Assembly (NCBI GenBank): GCA_004794655.1
Contig: SMMW01000040.1
Coordinates: 2,048,501-2,112,500 of the forward strand
Reading direction: 5' to 3'
Origin: Marisa cornuarietis
Taxonomy: Eukaryota > Mollusca > Gastropoda > Architaenioglossa > Ampullariidae
Length of the DNA stretch: 64,000 nucleotides
The translations under genes were made by a program, and so were the position numbers. This document shows, in pieces, positions 20,299 to 31,045 of the stretch. The notes under the pieces were generated by a model. The model did no database searches. It was given only the letters and a program-made list of their open reading frames with translations, and had not been told where the DNA came from. Positions within the stretch are counted from its first letter, which is position 1; each line of letters starts with the position of its first letter.

Positions 20299-23200
20299 AA
20301 TTTTGTAAACCTCTCTAAGCTAGCCATGACTTTTTTGATATTTTCATTTTTTTGGACTGTGCAAGCGTGTAGCTATAAATTATATTTCTGATGCTTGTAG
20401 ATATTTTTTTCTTTTTAAATTGATACAGTTAAACTTCTTGGTGCTTGTTTAATGACAACACGTCATATAGAGATTTGCAACTTCATCTAAGAATTTATAC
20501 CTGATCATAATCATGTTTGGAATCATGCTTGATCATGATTAATAAAGGTGATCATTGCCTCCCCCCCCCCCTTTTAAAATTGTGCACAAAGAAAGCTGCA
20601 GTTTATATTCTAGTTTTCTTTTTTCTTATGCAAAATGTATTTGCTGGATTCAAAGTTAAAAAAAAGATTGTTAGCTAATTCTGTTTCTTGTTGACAGTGC
20701 TTCAAAACCACAGTTTGCATTGGTAATGGATAACACTTAGAGTAGTCACTTTTATGTTGCTTGTAGTAAAGTTTTCTATGCTGGTCAGGTACATCACACT
20801 TTCAACTACTCATACCCGTGCCCACCCACATAAAAGCATCTATATCACATTTTAAAATTTACTGCTGAAATGACATGGCCTGCAGAGTTTGATCTACTTT
20901 ATGACCTTTATTGTTTACTTGGACCTGCAATAAGAGCTGTGAAAAATTTGCTTCGTACCATACTTATTTTTAAAAAAAGTGTGAGATGTGACTGCTGCAA
21001 TATGTGTGTGCATTTTTTTTTTAAAGTTTCCATAGGATTTTTAAATCTGGTTTGTTTAAATACTATTGTTTATTGTTCACTGTTTCCATGTGGTAATCAG
21101 GATATTCAGTTCCCTATGAAGACATTACTGTAATAAAGTACCTGATTTATTTAATGTCAGGATATGCTACATACTTATGGAAACAAGATGTATGCAAGAC
21201 TTAAATATTTTTTTCTAGTCCTGTATGAGGAAGAGGCTGCTAAAGTGACCCTAAAAAATAGGCGTGATGATTCAGAATTGTTACCAGAGATTTGTAACCA
21301 TAGGATCAAAATAACTATTTTTATTGTTGTTCTTTATTCATAGTAATATTATCTTGAAGAATATACCCAAGGTTTTTTGCTCCTATTTATAAATTCTGAT
21401 TATATAGATATATAGATTCTGTTGTGACTTTGAAGCCTCAAACCTAAATACCCTATTTTAGTTCTTAGTTAAAACAGAACAGCTGATGTATGCCTTTAAA
21501 AAATCCCTGCATACTTAGAACGAAGAAAAATGCTTAATATGAATCCCATTTTCCTATGGCAATTAAATATTGCTTCTTAAGTCAGATTCTCAAAATGTCT
21601 TGAGGCTTAATAAAATTATATGCTGTATTATCGCATGGTAAATATGTATGTTTAACGCATTGAATTTTGAATCTATTACTATTTTCACACTTAGCTTTTG
21701 TGCTGTACTCAGTTCTTTACTGCATGATAACCTGTATCAATCATTATGACTTGGTAACAGTGGTGACAATAAAAAGTTACCAAATTCATCATCTACTTTG
21801 AAAGTTATCGTGACCATACATTTTTATCACATAATTATAGTATGTTTTCAGCACTGTTGGAATTGTGCTACCCCCATTTAGGTATCCTCAACATAAAGAA
21901 CCAAGAGAGACAAAATGTAGCAGGTTTTTATTACATTTAATAGTTTCATCTCTGGCAGAACATTTACTTCTGTTTTCTGTGGTAGAACATTTTCTCTTGG
22001 GAAAATCAAATTTTTAAAAGCAAATTATTCATGCGATCATCATTTGGATAAAAGCTATTATCTGACCATTATTGTTTTTGCATCATTGCAATTCCTTTGC
22101 TTCATACATAAGCAACATGAAAGGGCACAAAATTATTAGCAGGTTTGAATTATTAGCCTTTTACTCCATGTTGTGAATTATTTTGACTGGTTTATTGCAT
22201 GGAGCAATTAAAAAGGCATATGTCACAGTCCATTATCACATTTATTTTACTGGCATCAGCGAAACAACAGATTCGGAACTGATGACAGAAGCACAGGTCT
22301 TAAGAGATTTATTGTACATTGAGTTCTTTGTCATGATCTGACTTTCTTAATTGAATACAGAAGATTTCGATTTTTAGTTTTTTTTTTTTTGTTAATTTGT
22401 GTTCTTTTTTGCTGAAGGAACCTATGCATGTATTACATGCAGACATTCATATATTATTGCTGATTTTGTTTTGTGACTGTGATTTAAGAAACTGCTGTAG
22501 TGAGCACAATAATTTGGGACTTCTTTTGATTACACACTGAAAAAACTTCTGATGCTTATAGCTGCTGTAAATTTCCAGTCTTTTATATCCTTTGCATATA
22601 ATTAAAATTACTCTGAGGAAGTTTTCCAGTGTGTTGTGTGTTTCACTTGCATGTAATTCAGAAGCCATAGCATCTAAAATGCATCATTAGTAGACACGTT
22701 TCACTATCCTTAGCAGAAGTGCATATCATTTAAAGAGCAGCCACAGTAGACACAAACATGATTGAAGATGCAGAATCAAGGAACTTTTCATTGAACCTGT
22801 AATGAGCATGAACAAGGGACACCAATATACACCCTCAGACATGAAGACTAAATAGTATCCTTGGTAGACAGCCACATTAATGAACAATGTATTTATGAGC
22901 TTATTCCGCAGCATTAGATTACAAACTGTGACATTTGTAACTTTGAAACCCAAAACTAAAGTACTACATTTTAGTTCTTGATTAAAATAGAACAGCTGAG
23001 AAACAATTCGCAGAATGTGCATACCAAATTTATTGAACAAAAGCTTTTATCAGATTAATAGTCTTTTTTTTTCTATTTTCCTAGCTACATTTTCTTTGTT
23101 TCTGACTTGAGCAGCATGAAAAGATGTAGTTGGTTTTTACTAGTTTATTGCATGCAGCACTTATGACACATGCCAGGATCGTTTGTCATAGTTTACTGGC

Positions 23201-24354
23201 AAGTATTATTGCAGCATAGGTGTTTGCCTTCATAGCATGTCATTATCGGATTCTTGTTTGTTGAAGGGTACGATTTTTCCACATAGCATAAAAGAGATTT
23301 TGATGTATATATATATATTTTTTTTTAATTGCAGGTATATTTGGTAAAACACTATGCATGTAATTTAGATTTTATTCTGCTGGAAATACAATAGTTTTCA
23401 CAACCCTCTTGTACTGTTAAAACTCTCACGTGTTGTGTTTCACTTGCACTTCACTCAGCACTCATTACCAGCATCAACAATAGATCTCCCCAGTCAAAAA
23501 CCAAGAATCTACACGACACATCATGTTCTGAAAGACAATACCACCGGATTCAGCAGAAAATGCTCTTTCACGCTCACCTAGGGGAGCACATGGTATTTTG
23601 CACTTGGTTCAAGCTACATCATTTCAAAGTTGACAGATATTTTATGTCACCTGCTGTAGAACTATTACATTTCATTAAGAAATACATCGGCATTTACGCC
23701 AATCTTTGCTGATTTAATTTGATATGTATACATCAATATCCATGCAAACGCTTGTGAACGCGAGCACAAATACCGACCCAACTATCAAAACGTGCTACAT
23801 GGCACACAGAAAATGGCCACCGTGTGGCTGTCAATTTTTGTGCTGGGTACAATTTATCCTCACAAAATACACATTATTCTTCCAGTCACACAAAACACAG
23901 ACATAATCAGAACACATGACAAAGTTATTTATAATGATTTAAAAGTGATATTTCTGTTCCTGATAGTCTATGAAATGGTTTGAAATGAAAAAAAAAGCGA
24001 TTTTTGTGTGATCGCCTGCTTTCCACCTGGGGAAGGCGTGTGTGCTAGTACCTAATATAAATATTTACACACTCAATGGTTATCTTAATAATTAAATGTG
24101 TACCACTCAAACCTGATGTAATTCTTTAAAATTACATAAATTTAAATCAACATAAAGTGCTCTGCTGGTTATGTTGAAGTTTCTATTAAGGACCACAAAG
24201 AAGAAAACTTGGCATATTTTACATATCCATTGAAACATTACAGAACATTTCTACTTGATTATAATTCTGTCTTTCAAAACAAGATCAAATTTGAAGGGAT
24301 TTGTATTATATCATTTGCTCTAATACTCATGATAGTTTAAATACAATTATTATT
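20299..24354. other. Intergenic sequence between convergent genes
   Basis: A/T-rich, with no convincing ORF. It contains diverged repeated segments: about 21420-21490 resembles 22925-22995, about 22170-22220 resembles 23130-23170, and about 22625-22660 resembles 23430-23460. It also holds poly(T), TA and C runs. Later TRANK1-like poly(A) sites may fall here (AATAAA at 21132). Confidence 0.6.
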
Positions 24355-24545
24355 GCTCTGGGGAAGCAGACAGCCGAGTGGTTAAAGTGCCAGCATCCAA
24401 ACTGACAGGTCTGCTGGTTCGATACCTGCATGAATAGCGCAACAAACCTCCCCCAGTCAACCCAGCTGTCACCATAGAGGGATGGGGAAGGTAAGACAGT
24501 GAAGGGAAGGAGGTGGGCACTGCCCTCTTCTAAAGCTGGCCCCGA
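24355..24545 (+). mobile_element. tRNA-derived SINE, copy A
   Basis: A-box-like AGCCGAGTGGTTAAAG (24372-24387) and B-box GGTTCGATACC (24416-24426) at tRNA-like spacing. It shares its head and body with the copies at 28164 and 42535. The cloverleaf is not preserved, so it is not a tRNA gene. Confidence 0.75.
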
Positions 24546-24861
24546 GAAAAGTGAGGTCTCTAGGTTAGGGGTCGATCTTTACTTTTTTTTTTTACTTTTA
24601 ATATTACTGTTACAACTTGTTATGGAATGTGTTTTCAGATGGTCAATGAAATATTGCCACTGTTACCTCCTTGATATTTTGTCCAAGTGTACAGTACCAA
24701 ATAATAAAAAAAAAAAATCCCGGCAAATGAAAAGCAAAAGAACCTTCAAATATATATGCTGAAGAAAATGCAAAGCGTAGTTACAGCACTGGCAGTAATA
24801 ATTTCATTCTCCACAATATCACAACCTTATTTGACCTTTCAAACTTTTTTTTATACATCTT

Positions 24862-25037
24862 TCATAACTCATCGTTCTTTGTATCATCTATCTGTTGTTT
24901 GATGCTGCCTTTCACTTGTTCTTCTTTCTCCTTTTTCACTTTCTTAGCTTTCTTTTTCGCCTCCTGCCTTTGCTGTTTGTCTTCAAGAGCTTTCTGTGGG
25001 CAGTACCCCGATAAAACTTGCTCTGCAGCTCTTAAAC
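24862..25037 (-). CDS. Amine oxidase exon 8 (basic tail, NDEL end)
   Basis: Acceptor ccggtgtgtcacag rejoins SG-LRAAEQVLSGY in frame. The exon then encodes a highly charged tail (QEAKKKAKKVKKEKEEQVK) and ends DDTKNDEL-stop. An upstream acceptor at 25072-25074 would shift the frame and stop early, without the NDEL. Confidence 0.85.
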
Positions 25038-28000
25038 CTGTGACACACCGGTAAACACATGAACCACAAGTCTGATGGGGAAATAATAGGTAATAAGTAT
25101 GCATGGCTGAAAAGTAATATGATGAAACAATAGATTTGTAACAATGTATAGATATGTTTTGTGATCATTATCATCAAATATTATATTAATGGGTGACATA
25201 TAAGCAACAGCCTGGTACTTTTGTTATAAAAAATGTGGTTAGCTCAACTTACATGGCTTCCAAATGCGGTTCTGTCCTAATTATGGAACAGCACACATAT
25301 CTATTTAAGCTTATTGCTGATTATCACTTGCTGAAAAAAAATCTGTATCCCCTTATTCAAATTATGAAAATCAAAACTGAGAGAAATAACACATGCCTGC
25401 TGCATATTTTTCCTTATTTTTTTTCCTATGACAGGAAATAGATTAATGGATAGCAACACGATTTAACTCTTGATTTCCGCATTTTCTTTCCTTCTGGCTG
25501 TTACAAGCTGCTGTAAAAAAACAAATTATCACTATCCAGCTGACCATCTGTCTTGCAGTGAAAGGCATGCAGAGGATCTTGTGTTCCAAGTTGCTTCATT
25601 GCTATTTACTAAGAAGGCAAGCATATACATGAGGAAAAAACTATGGGAGCCGAGTGCAAACCATACTGCTCGTTACTGAAAGGTGTGGCAGACAGCTAAA
25701 TAATTAAAATACAAGCATTTTAGCTGACTGGTCTGTCTTAGCCATCTAGCTAGGGTTTAGTGATACTACATGCACCTGGATCCATTGTGAATGATACAGA
25801 AATAATAAGGTAACATGCATGAGTAACCAGCTTTATTTCAAGCCTGGGGTAAGCATTTTTCACTTACTTTGGGTTATGGTCAGGATAAAGTATAGAAGAA
25901 ACTTTTGATATCGGGGTATTTCTTTACATGAGGTGTAGAAAATCTAAGCATCAAAAATTATGTTCTGTGATTTTTTTGGTTTAAATTACTGCATAAAATG
26001 TTTTACTTTTATTACATTGGGGAATAATCTTTTAATGTGCTTCCAAAAAAAAAAAAGGTAGATTAGGATCTGGGTTTATGGAGGCACAGCTCACTCACCT
26101 GAAGCATATGCTCCGTGTAGGGTACCATGACCTCGGAAAACTGTGTGCTCCCCAGCAAAATATACTTTGTGTGGACATAGTGGCTGCGACAGCACATCCC
26201 AAAGTTTTGGGGAGTTACCTGGATGATAAAACTGGGTTTAGTCTCAAACTGTATGCACCAACAATTAGAGAACAATAAAAAGACTGTTTTATAAGTGATT
26301 CTGATGCACAAACATATACATCAAGCTGATTGAAATTTATGCATTTCAATTTTCTACTGGTTACCATTAAAAAAACCATTTATTTCCTCACCAACTCTTG
26401 GATAAGAACTTGCACCTCCAGACCACTGGTCAGAAGACCACGCTGATCGAATGATCCGTTTGATAGTACTGGCAGCAATGGTCTCCGTCCCAAACACTTG
26501 GCCCAGTTTTTTTAAGACTAACATGAACAAAAAATGTTTATGAGATTTTTTGTATGCTTTGTTGTACATCGTTTTATCACTACAGATGATTAACTGTGAT
26601 TTGTAAAAGTCCATAACAGTATGTATATAACTTTGTAAAAACATGCCAAACCAAAGTCTAGCCTAAATAAAGTGTCCTAAACAAACCTAATGCTTGTACT
26701 TTATCATCTGGAATCTTCTCAAAGTCACGGGCCTTTTCTCCAAACAGCAGACCCACAAGAACTGGCTTCCCAAGCACTTTCTGGACATTAAGCCAGGTCT
26801 GGAGGAAGCCCCTTTCCTCTTCATGTTTTGTTGCCAGTAGAAAGACTCCAAATTCATTTGACCAAAATGCCGATTCAAATTCCACAATAATTTTGTTGCC
26901 ATCAGCCATTCCTGTGAAGAGAAAGAAAACATAATAAAACCTCCATAAAAAAGTAGGGAGAAAGAGAGAGAGAGAGAGAGCGCGTGTGTCTGAATGTGTT
27001 TGCAGAGGTGTGTGCACATGCACAAGTGCCTGTGGGAACATTTTTAGGATGCAAGCAAGGATGAGAGCATATATATGTTCACATGTGATGTGAGGCTCAA
27101 CTAAATGAACTACACTGGAGAGTCATCACAGTTGCGTGCTGGTATAAGAAAACAACTATTAAACGGTGATATACAATATAAAGAATGTTATATTTGAAAT
27201 ATTTTATATATAAGCAATGCTGGCTCAAATTGCCAGTACATTATGCTTCACAAAATGTTGAAAGATTCTGAACTCAAATGCACGTACAAAGAAAAAAAAT
27301 TGGGGGGCATAAAGCCAAAGACAGGAAAGTCTTTTTCTGCTTTCAGAACTTACCCATCTCTTTTGTAGCAAACTGGTACTCTTCAGGCAGCAAAGGCTCA
27401 AAGAGTAAGACCCCCTTGGCAATGACCGAAGCTGGCACAGCTACAATAACATGGTCAGCAGTGACCTGTGACCCATCTTTGAGACGTAAAAGGATCTTGT
27501 TCTTTGAACTATCAACTTTCACCTGACGTACTGGTGTGCTCAAGCTGATTTTTAATGGCCGCTCATCGTCTGCACCACTGACTAGTCTAATAAAGGAGCA
27601 GAAAATGTATTCAACAATTCAGCATACTTTGAAACAATTTTCTTTATACAATGGAAGCTTTTGAGAAGACCAAGACTTTATATTAATGTCATGATGAAAA
27701 AATAGCTATTTTGCCTCACTTGAGAATTTAAAAAAAAGGTATATATGGAAATGGAGATCAGCTCTCTGCATCCTATGCAGAAAAGCACTGACCTGTCAAC
27801 AAGTTCTCCCATGCCATCCAGTAACACCTTCTCGTAGCCAAAGTCAAGACTGTCGGGTTGATAGTACAGTGCCGAGTAATCAGAGATTACATAGGATGGG
27901 AAAGACCTCAGCAAAAGAGATTTTATGTTGTCACTGTCATAACCTTTTTCCTGTAGTTGACGATCTACAGCTTCTTTGATGGAGATGTCTTCCTTTTTCT

Positions 28001-30851
28001 GGCGAGTTATATTTATGGCATCAGTCAGAATCTGAAAGTGATTAAAAGTACATTTGAGTTGCCTTCGCAATGCTTTATATCAAAATCACAAGTGGATTAT
28101 CCTGTTTACATGTCTATCTAAATGGACCATCATCCATTTTAATTAGCCTCAGGTATATACGTGTGAGGAAGTGGATAGCTGAGTAGTTAGAGCGCTGGCA
28201 TCTGAACTGAGAACCTGTGGGTTCAATGCCCGATTGAAACCAGGGACGTCCATATAGTTCAGATATAGGTCTGGTTTCCAGGAAGTGCGTAAATGTATTT
28301 TTGATATTTATGTGTGTCCTTCGTGCATACAGATGCACACGCATGTCGATGCAAGTGAGTGAAAGAGAAATTAATGTGGATGTTTAGGGTACAATCTGTA
28401 CACATACTGATCCTGCTTCTGTCATTGCCTGGATGAGCTCACTTCCAGCAAAGTGTTTCTTCTGCCATGGCACTGTAAACTGAACACCACTTATCACAGC
28501 TGTCTCCAGCTCAAGGTTTGTGGTAAGATTCAGCAAAGGGTTGAGGAAAGGGTTGGCAATGCTAAGTGCTGACCCTCCCAGGTCTACTTCAAACCCTAAA
28601 AAAGAGTAGCAACAACGTTAAACAAGATTTAAGTTAAGTATTCATAGTTATGCATTGGGTTGTCAGAAAAGTCATGACACATTTTTGCAATAGATGGCAC
28701 TAGTATATATTTGAAGTAATATAGAGTTATTTGGATCTATGCTATTGCTATGTCATTTAACAGCTGACAGTTCTAGCTTAATCATTCTAAAAACAAATTG
28801 AGCAATTCGGTTGAGTTTGGGAGATTTTACAAGAAGTTGAAGATGGAAGACCAAGCTGTGCATTTTTGTCATATTTTACTGTTTTTCTTCGGTAAAGTTA
28901 CATAAAGTTTGTGGTCACAATGCTCTACAAGAACATCAGTGCCAGCCATGGTTCAAAAATTTCTGTGCTGGTGATTTCGATCTCAAGGACACTCCTTGGT
29001 CAATGAGGCTTACCGAGGTTGATGACGTCATAATAAAGGCATCAATCGAGTGAGACCCAGGTTACACGACAGGAGAGATTGCAGAAACATTGAACATTCA
29101 TCATGTAAGCATTTACGACCACCTGAATAAGCTCGATATTTGGGTTCCTCATGAAAAAAATAGAAAAAAATAGAAAAAAACATCATGACTTTTCCAACAA
29201 CCCAATAGTTCTAATGATAAAAAACTTGTTGCAATGGAAAGCCTATGTAGGCAGGATTATTACAATTATTCAATCCATTGTAAAACAGATTTTTCTCTGA
29301 GTGATGTTTAATGTTAACAATTATCTGGTCTCTATTTCTCTCTCTCTCTCTCACCACAATACACGCCCACCACCAACAGATTGAGCCACTTGCTTCCCTT
29401 ATACAGCTGAGCGCTGACGAGCTTCAGACTTGGACTGAATCAAACCACATGTCACTCAACCCCCAGAAAACTGAAGTCATGCTCCTCACAACAAGACAAA
29501 AAAGGCAAAACCTAGTCAACCCATTCCCAAGTATCCATATTGGCACTCAAGCAATAACGGAAGTTCAGTCCCACAAACTTATAGGGGTTACCATCGACAA
29601 CAACTTATCGTGGTCCCAACACATCTCTGCTACAAGCAAAAACATTTCCAAGAAAGTCTACCAGCTGTCAAGAATTAAGCATTTCCTAGACCCAAACACA
29701 AGAAAACTCTTCTATACAACCCACATTCAGTCAATCATTGACTACGCCTCCACCCTCTGGGACTCTTCTAGTGGAGTTTCCATTAAACCTCTAGCAAGTG
29801 TCCAGAGGCGAGCAATAAAAGCCGTTCTACTCAAACCGACAATACAGCCGAGTGACTTCACCTCTCTGGGTGTCCTTTCCCTAACAAAAAGACTTAAATT
29901 TAATAAATGTATATTCATGTACAAAATACTGACCAGTAAACTGTCCCCCAGACTCGCTTTGTTGTTTACTTCCAATTACACTCGGACTTCCCCAAAATTA
30001 AATACTCCAATCCCCAGAATAGACCTCTATAAATCTAGTCTGAAATATTCAGGGAGCGTGTTGTGGAACACCCTCCCTCTCCATCTCAAGCAGCTGAACT
30101 CCCTGAGCTGCTTTAGACGCCATCTTCTAAAACATTTACAAGAAAATTAGATGAGCCCTCTAGAAACACCTCTCAATTCCAGGATCCCTGTAAATATCTG
30201 CTTTTTTTGTTGTTGCTGTTGTTTCTTGCTTGTACTTTTTTTTTCTTAACAATCACCTTGTACATACTCACCTTCCACTCTTCTTTGATGTTTTATCTCG
30301 TTTATTACCAATTGTTTTTGCATTCTTTTAATTATTTGTTTATTCTTTCCCCAAACGGGGCGAGGGCTAAATGAAAAAAAGCACCTTTTGGCTTATTTAC
30401 CTCTCGTTAATAAAGAATTGTCATTGTCAATGTCTCTCACACACACACGCCCACATTCTCTCAAACACACAAATTTGTACTTTCTTATACTATTTAGTAC
30501 ACATAATGATGCATTTCATACATATAAGTGTGAAAGAACATGCAGTGATTAATGTGTGTAAATATGAATAAGAAGAAAGAGCAGGAAGAGAAAGACAGCC
30601 TCATCATACCAAGTACCTCTTGCTTTAGGGTTGTTCAGTTTGTCTGTCCAAACACGACCTCCATATCTTTCTCGTCTGGCTTCAAACACTTGAACAGTGA
30701 AGTTTTTAAGCCCTCGATTCAAAATTTCCCTTGCAGCAGCAAGACCAGCAATTCCTCCTCCAATTACCACAACATGTTCCTTTTCAACTTGTTTCTGACA
30801 ATGTCCAAGAGCTGCCAATAATGACAGCAAGAAGATGGCCTCAACCTGCAT
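24862..30851 (-). CDS. Flavin-dependent amine oxidase (polyamine/monoamine oxidase family), ER-targeted
   Basis: Eight exons join in frame: 30851-30617, 28595-28408, 28031-27793, 27586-27354, 26911-26687, 26517-26392, 26218-26099 and 25037-24862. That gives 1542 nt and 513 residues, the usual length for this family. Features: signal peptide 1-19; dinucleotide motif VVVIGGGIAG (27-36) with Glu57 and the R-x-GGR box (62-66); VIVAVPASV and GNKIIVEF in the substrate/FAD core; SSDQWSGGASSYPRVG; and the C-terminal FAD box VYFAGEHT...GTLHGAYASGLRAAE (434 onward). Family enzymes oxidise amines with O2, releasing H2O2 and an aldehyde. Sequons NFT, NLT and NIT fit a secretory location. A Lys/Glu-rich tail ends in NDEL, a KDEL-like ER-retrieval signal. 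The family WIHG-type box is replaced by LGGSALSIANPFLNPL. The substrate cannot be assigned. Confidence 0.9.
26099..26218 (-). CDS. Amine oxidase exon 7 (C-terminal FAD box)
   Basis: Acceptor ttttatcatccag, donor G/GTGAGT, phase 1 to 1. Encodes NSPKLWDVLSQPLCPHK, then VYFAGEHTVFRGHGTLHGAY. The correct frame is short and not the longest open frame here, so it is easily missed. Confidence 0.9.
26392..26517 (-). CDS. Amine oxidase exon 6
   Basis: Acceptor gttcatgttag, donor G/GTGAGG, phase 1 to 1. Encodes VLKKLGQVFGTETIAAST, then WSSDQWSGGASSYPRVG, the conserved W..d...GgaysyP motif. Confidence 0.9.
26687..26911 (-). CDS. Amine oxidase exon 5
   Basis: Acceptor ctttctcttcacag, donor G/GTTTGT, phase 1 to 1. 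Encodes GMADGNKIIVEFESAFWSN, including the Lys that in family members lies near the FAD N5 (assignment by position only). Confidence 0.9.
   Translation of the reverse strand, partial: EWLMATKLLWNLNRHFGQMNLESFYWQQNMKRKGASSRPGLMSRKCLGSQFLWVCCLEKRPVTLRRFQMIKYKH
26952..26982 (+). repeat. (GA)n/(CG) simple repeat in amine oxidase intron
   Basis: AGAGAGAG run followed by GCGCGTGTGT, in intron 4. Confidence 0.7.
27354..27586 (-). CDS. Amine oxidase exon 4
   Basis: Acceptor ctcctttattag, donor G/GTAAGT, phase 2 to 1. Encodes LSTPVRQVKVDSSKNKILL, then VTADHVIVAVPASVIAKG, the characteristic yxaD.vivavP strand. Confidence 0.9.
27793..28031 (-). CDS. Amine oxidase exon 3
   Basis: Acceptor aatcactttcag, donor AG/GTCAGT, phase 0 to 2. 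Encodes ILTDAINITRQKKEDISIKE through YEKVLLDGMGELVD; the latter is the conserved G-G/M-x-x-x-LV region before the FAD-contact domain. Confidence 0.9.
28164..28260 (+). mobile_element. tRNA-derived SINE, copy B (in amine oxidase intron 2)
   Basis: AGTGGATAGCTGAGTAGTTA head with A-box-like sequence (28175-28193) and B-box GGTTCAATGCC (28220-28230). Same family as 24355 and 42535. Its orientation is opposite to the host gene. Confidence 0.7.
28408..28595 (-). CDS. Amine oxidase exon 2
   Basis: Acceptor ctcttttttag, donor TCA/GTATGT. Encodes GFEVDLGGSALSIANPFLNP through ELIQAMTEAGS, where amine oxidases normally have the WIHG-type substrate box. Confidence 0.85.
28655..29205 (+). mobile_element. 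Internally deleted mariner element
   Basis: Terminal inverted repeats TTGGGTTGTCAGAAAAGTCA at the left and its near-complement (TGACTTTTCCAACAACCCAA) at the right, followed by TA. Inside, a decayed N-terminal transposase reads HFCHILLFFFGKV, NALQEHQCQPWFKNFCAGDF, then TGEIAETLNIHHVSIYDHLN. That is the helix-turn-helix DNA-binding half; the catalytic DDD/DDE half is missing. Confidence 0.8.
29350..30432 (+). mobile_element. 5'-truncated CR1/L2-type LINE
   Basis: An open frame to a stop at 30150 encodes the RT thumb and C-terminus: WTESNHMSLNPQKTEVMLLT, KLIGVTIDNNLSWSQHI, YTTHIQSIIDYASTLWD, and SVLWNTLPLHLKQLNSLSCF just before the end. The 3' UTR ends AATAAAGAATTGTCATTGTC, the short-tandem terminus of this clade. 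The catalytic YADD part is absent. The frame is uninterrupted, so the insertion is fairly young. It lies in amine oxidase intron 1. Confidence 0.85.
30617..30851 (-). CDS. Amine oxidase exon 1 (signal peptide and FAD motif)
   Basis: ATG at 30851; MQVEAIFLLSLLAALGHCQ is a good signal peptide. Next come the GGGIAG nucleotide-binding loop and RYGGR. Donor G/GTACTT, phase 1. The ATG lies one base after a possible acceptor (ttttactacag/A), so a non-coding upstream exon is likely. Confidence 0.9.
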
Positions 30852-30939
30852 TCTGTAGTAAAACTAAACAAAACTTATTTTCACTCATCAGAAGCTCATC
30901 AATTCAGTCAAATATAAGATCAGATTTTATTGACTTAAT

Positions 30940-31045
30940 CCTACACCAATGACTCTGAAGATGTGTTGAGATTGTAGAGCACATGCCCATATTCAAATTG
31001 CCCACTGGGATAAATAAAGTTGGTCATTCATTGTATAAGTTTATA
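30940..31045 (+). mobile_element. Possible LINE/SINE 3' end
   Basis: CCCACTGGGATAAATAAAGT followed by TGGTCATTCATTG resembles non-LTR 3' termini. No coding part is recognised. Confidence 0.3.

Noticed and set aside
24372..24426. tRNA gene (Ser/Leu-like A and B boxes)
   Set aside because: No acceptor-stem pairing and shared by dispersed copies; a SINE instead.
24983..25177. Minus-strand ORF DLWFMCLPVCHRF...
   Set aside because: Shifted frame of the last amine oxidase exon; not compatible with the conserved GLRAAEQVL continuation, kept only as a possible alternative splice.
26063..26311. 82-codon minus-strand ORF VTPQNFGMCCRSHYV...
   Set aside because: Wrong frame; the true exon 7 frame is shorter and encodes VYFAGEHT.
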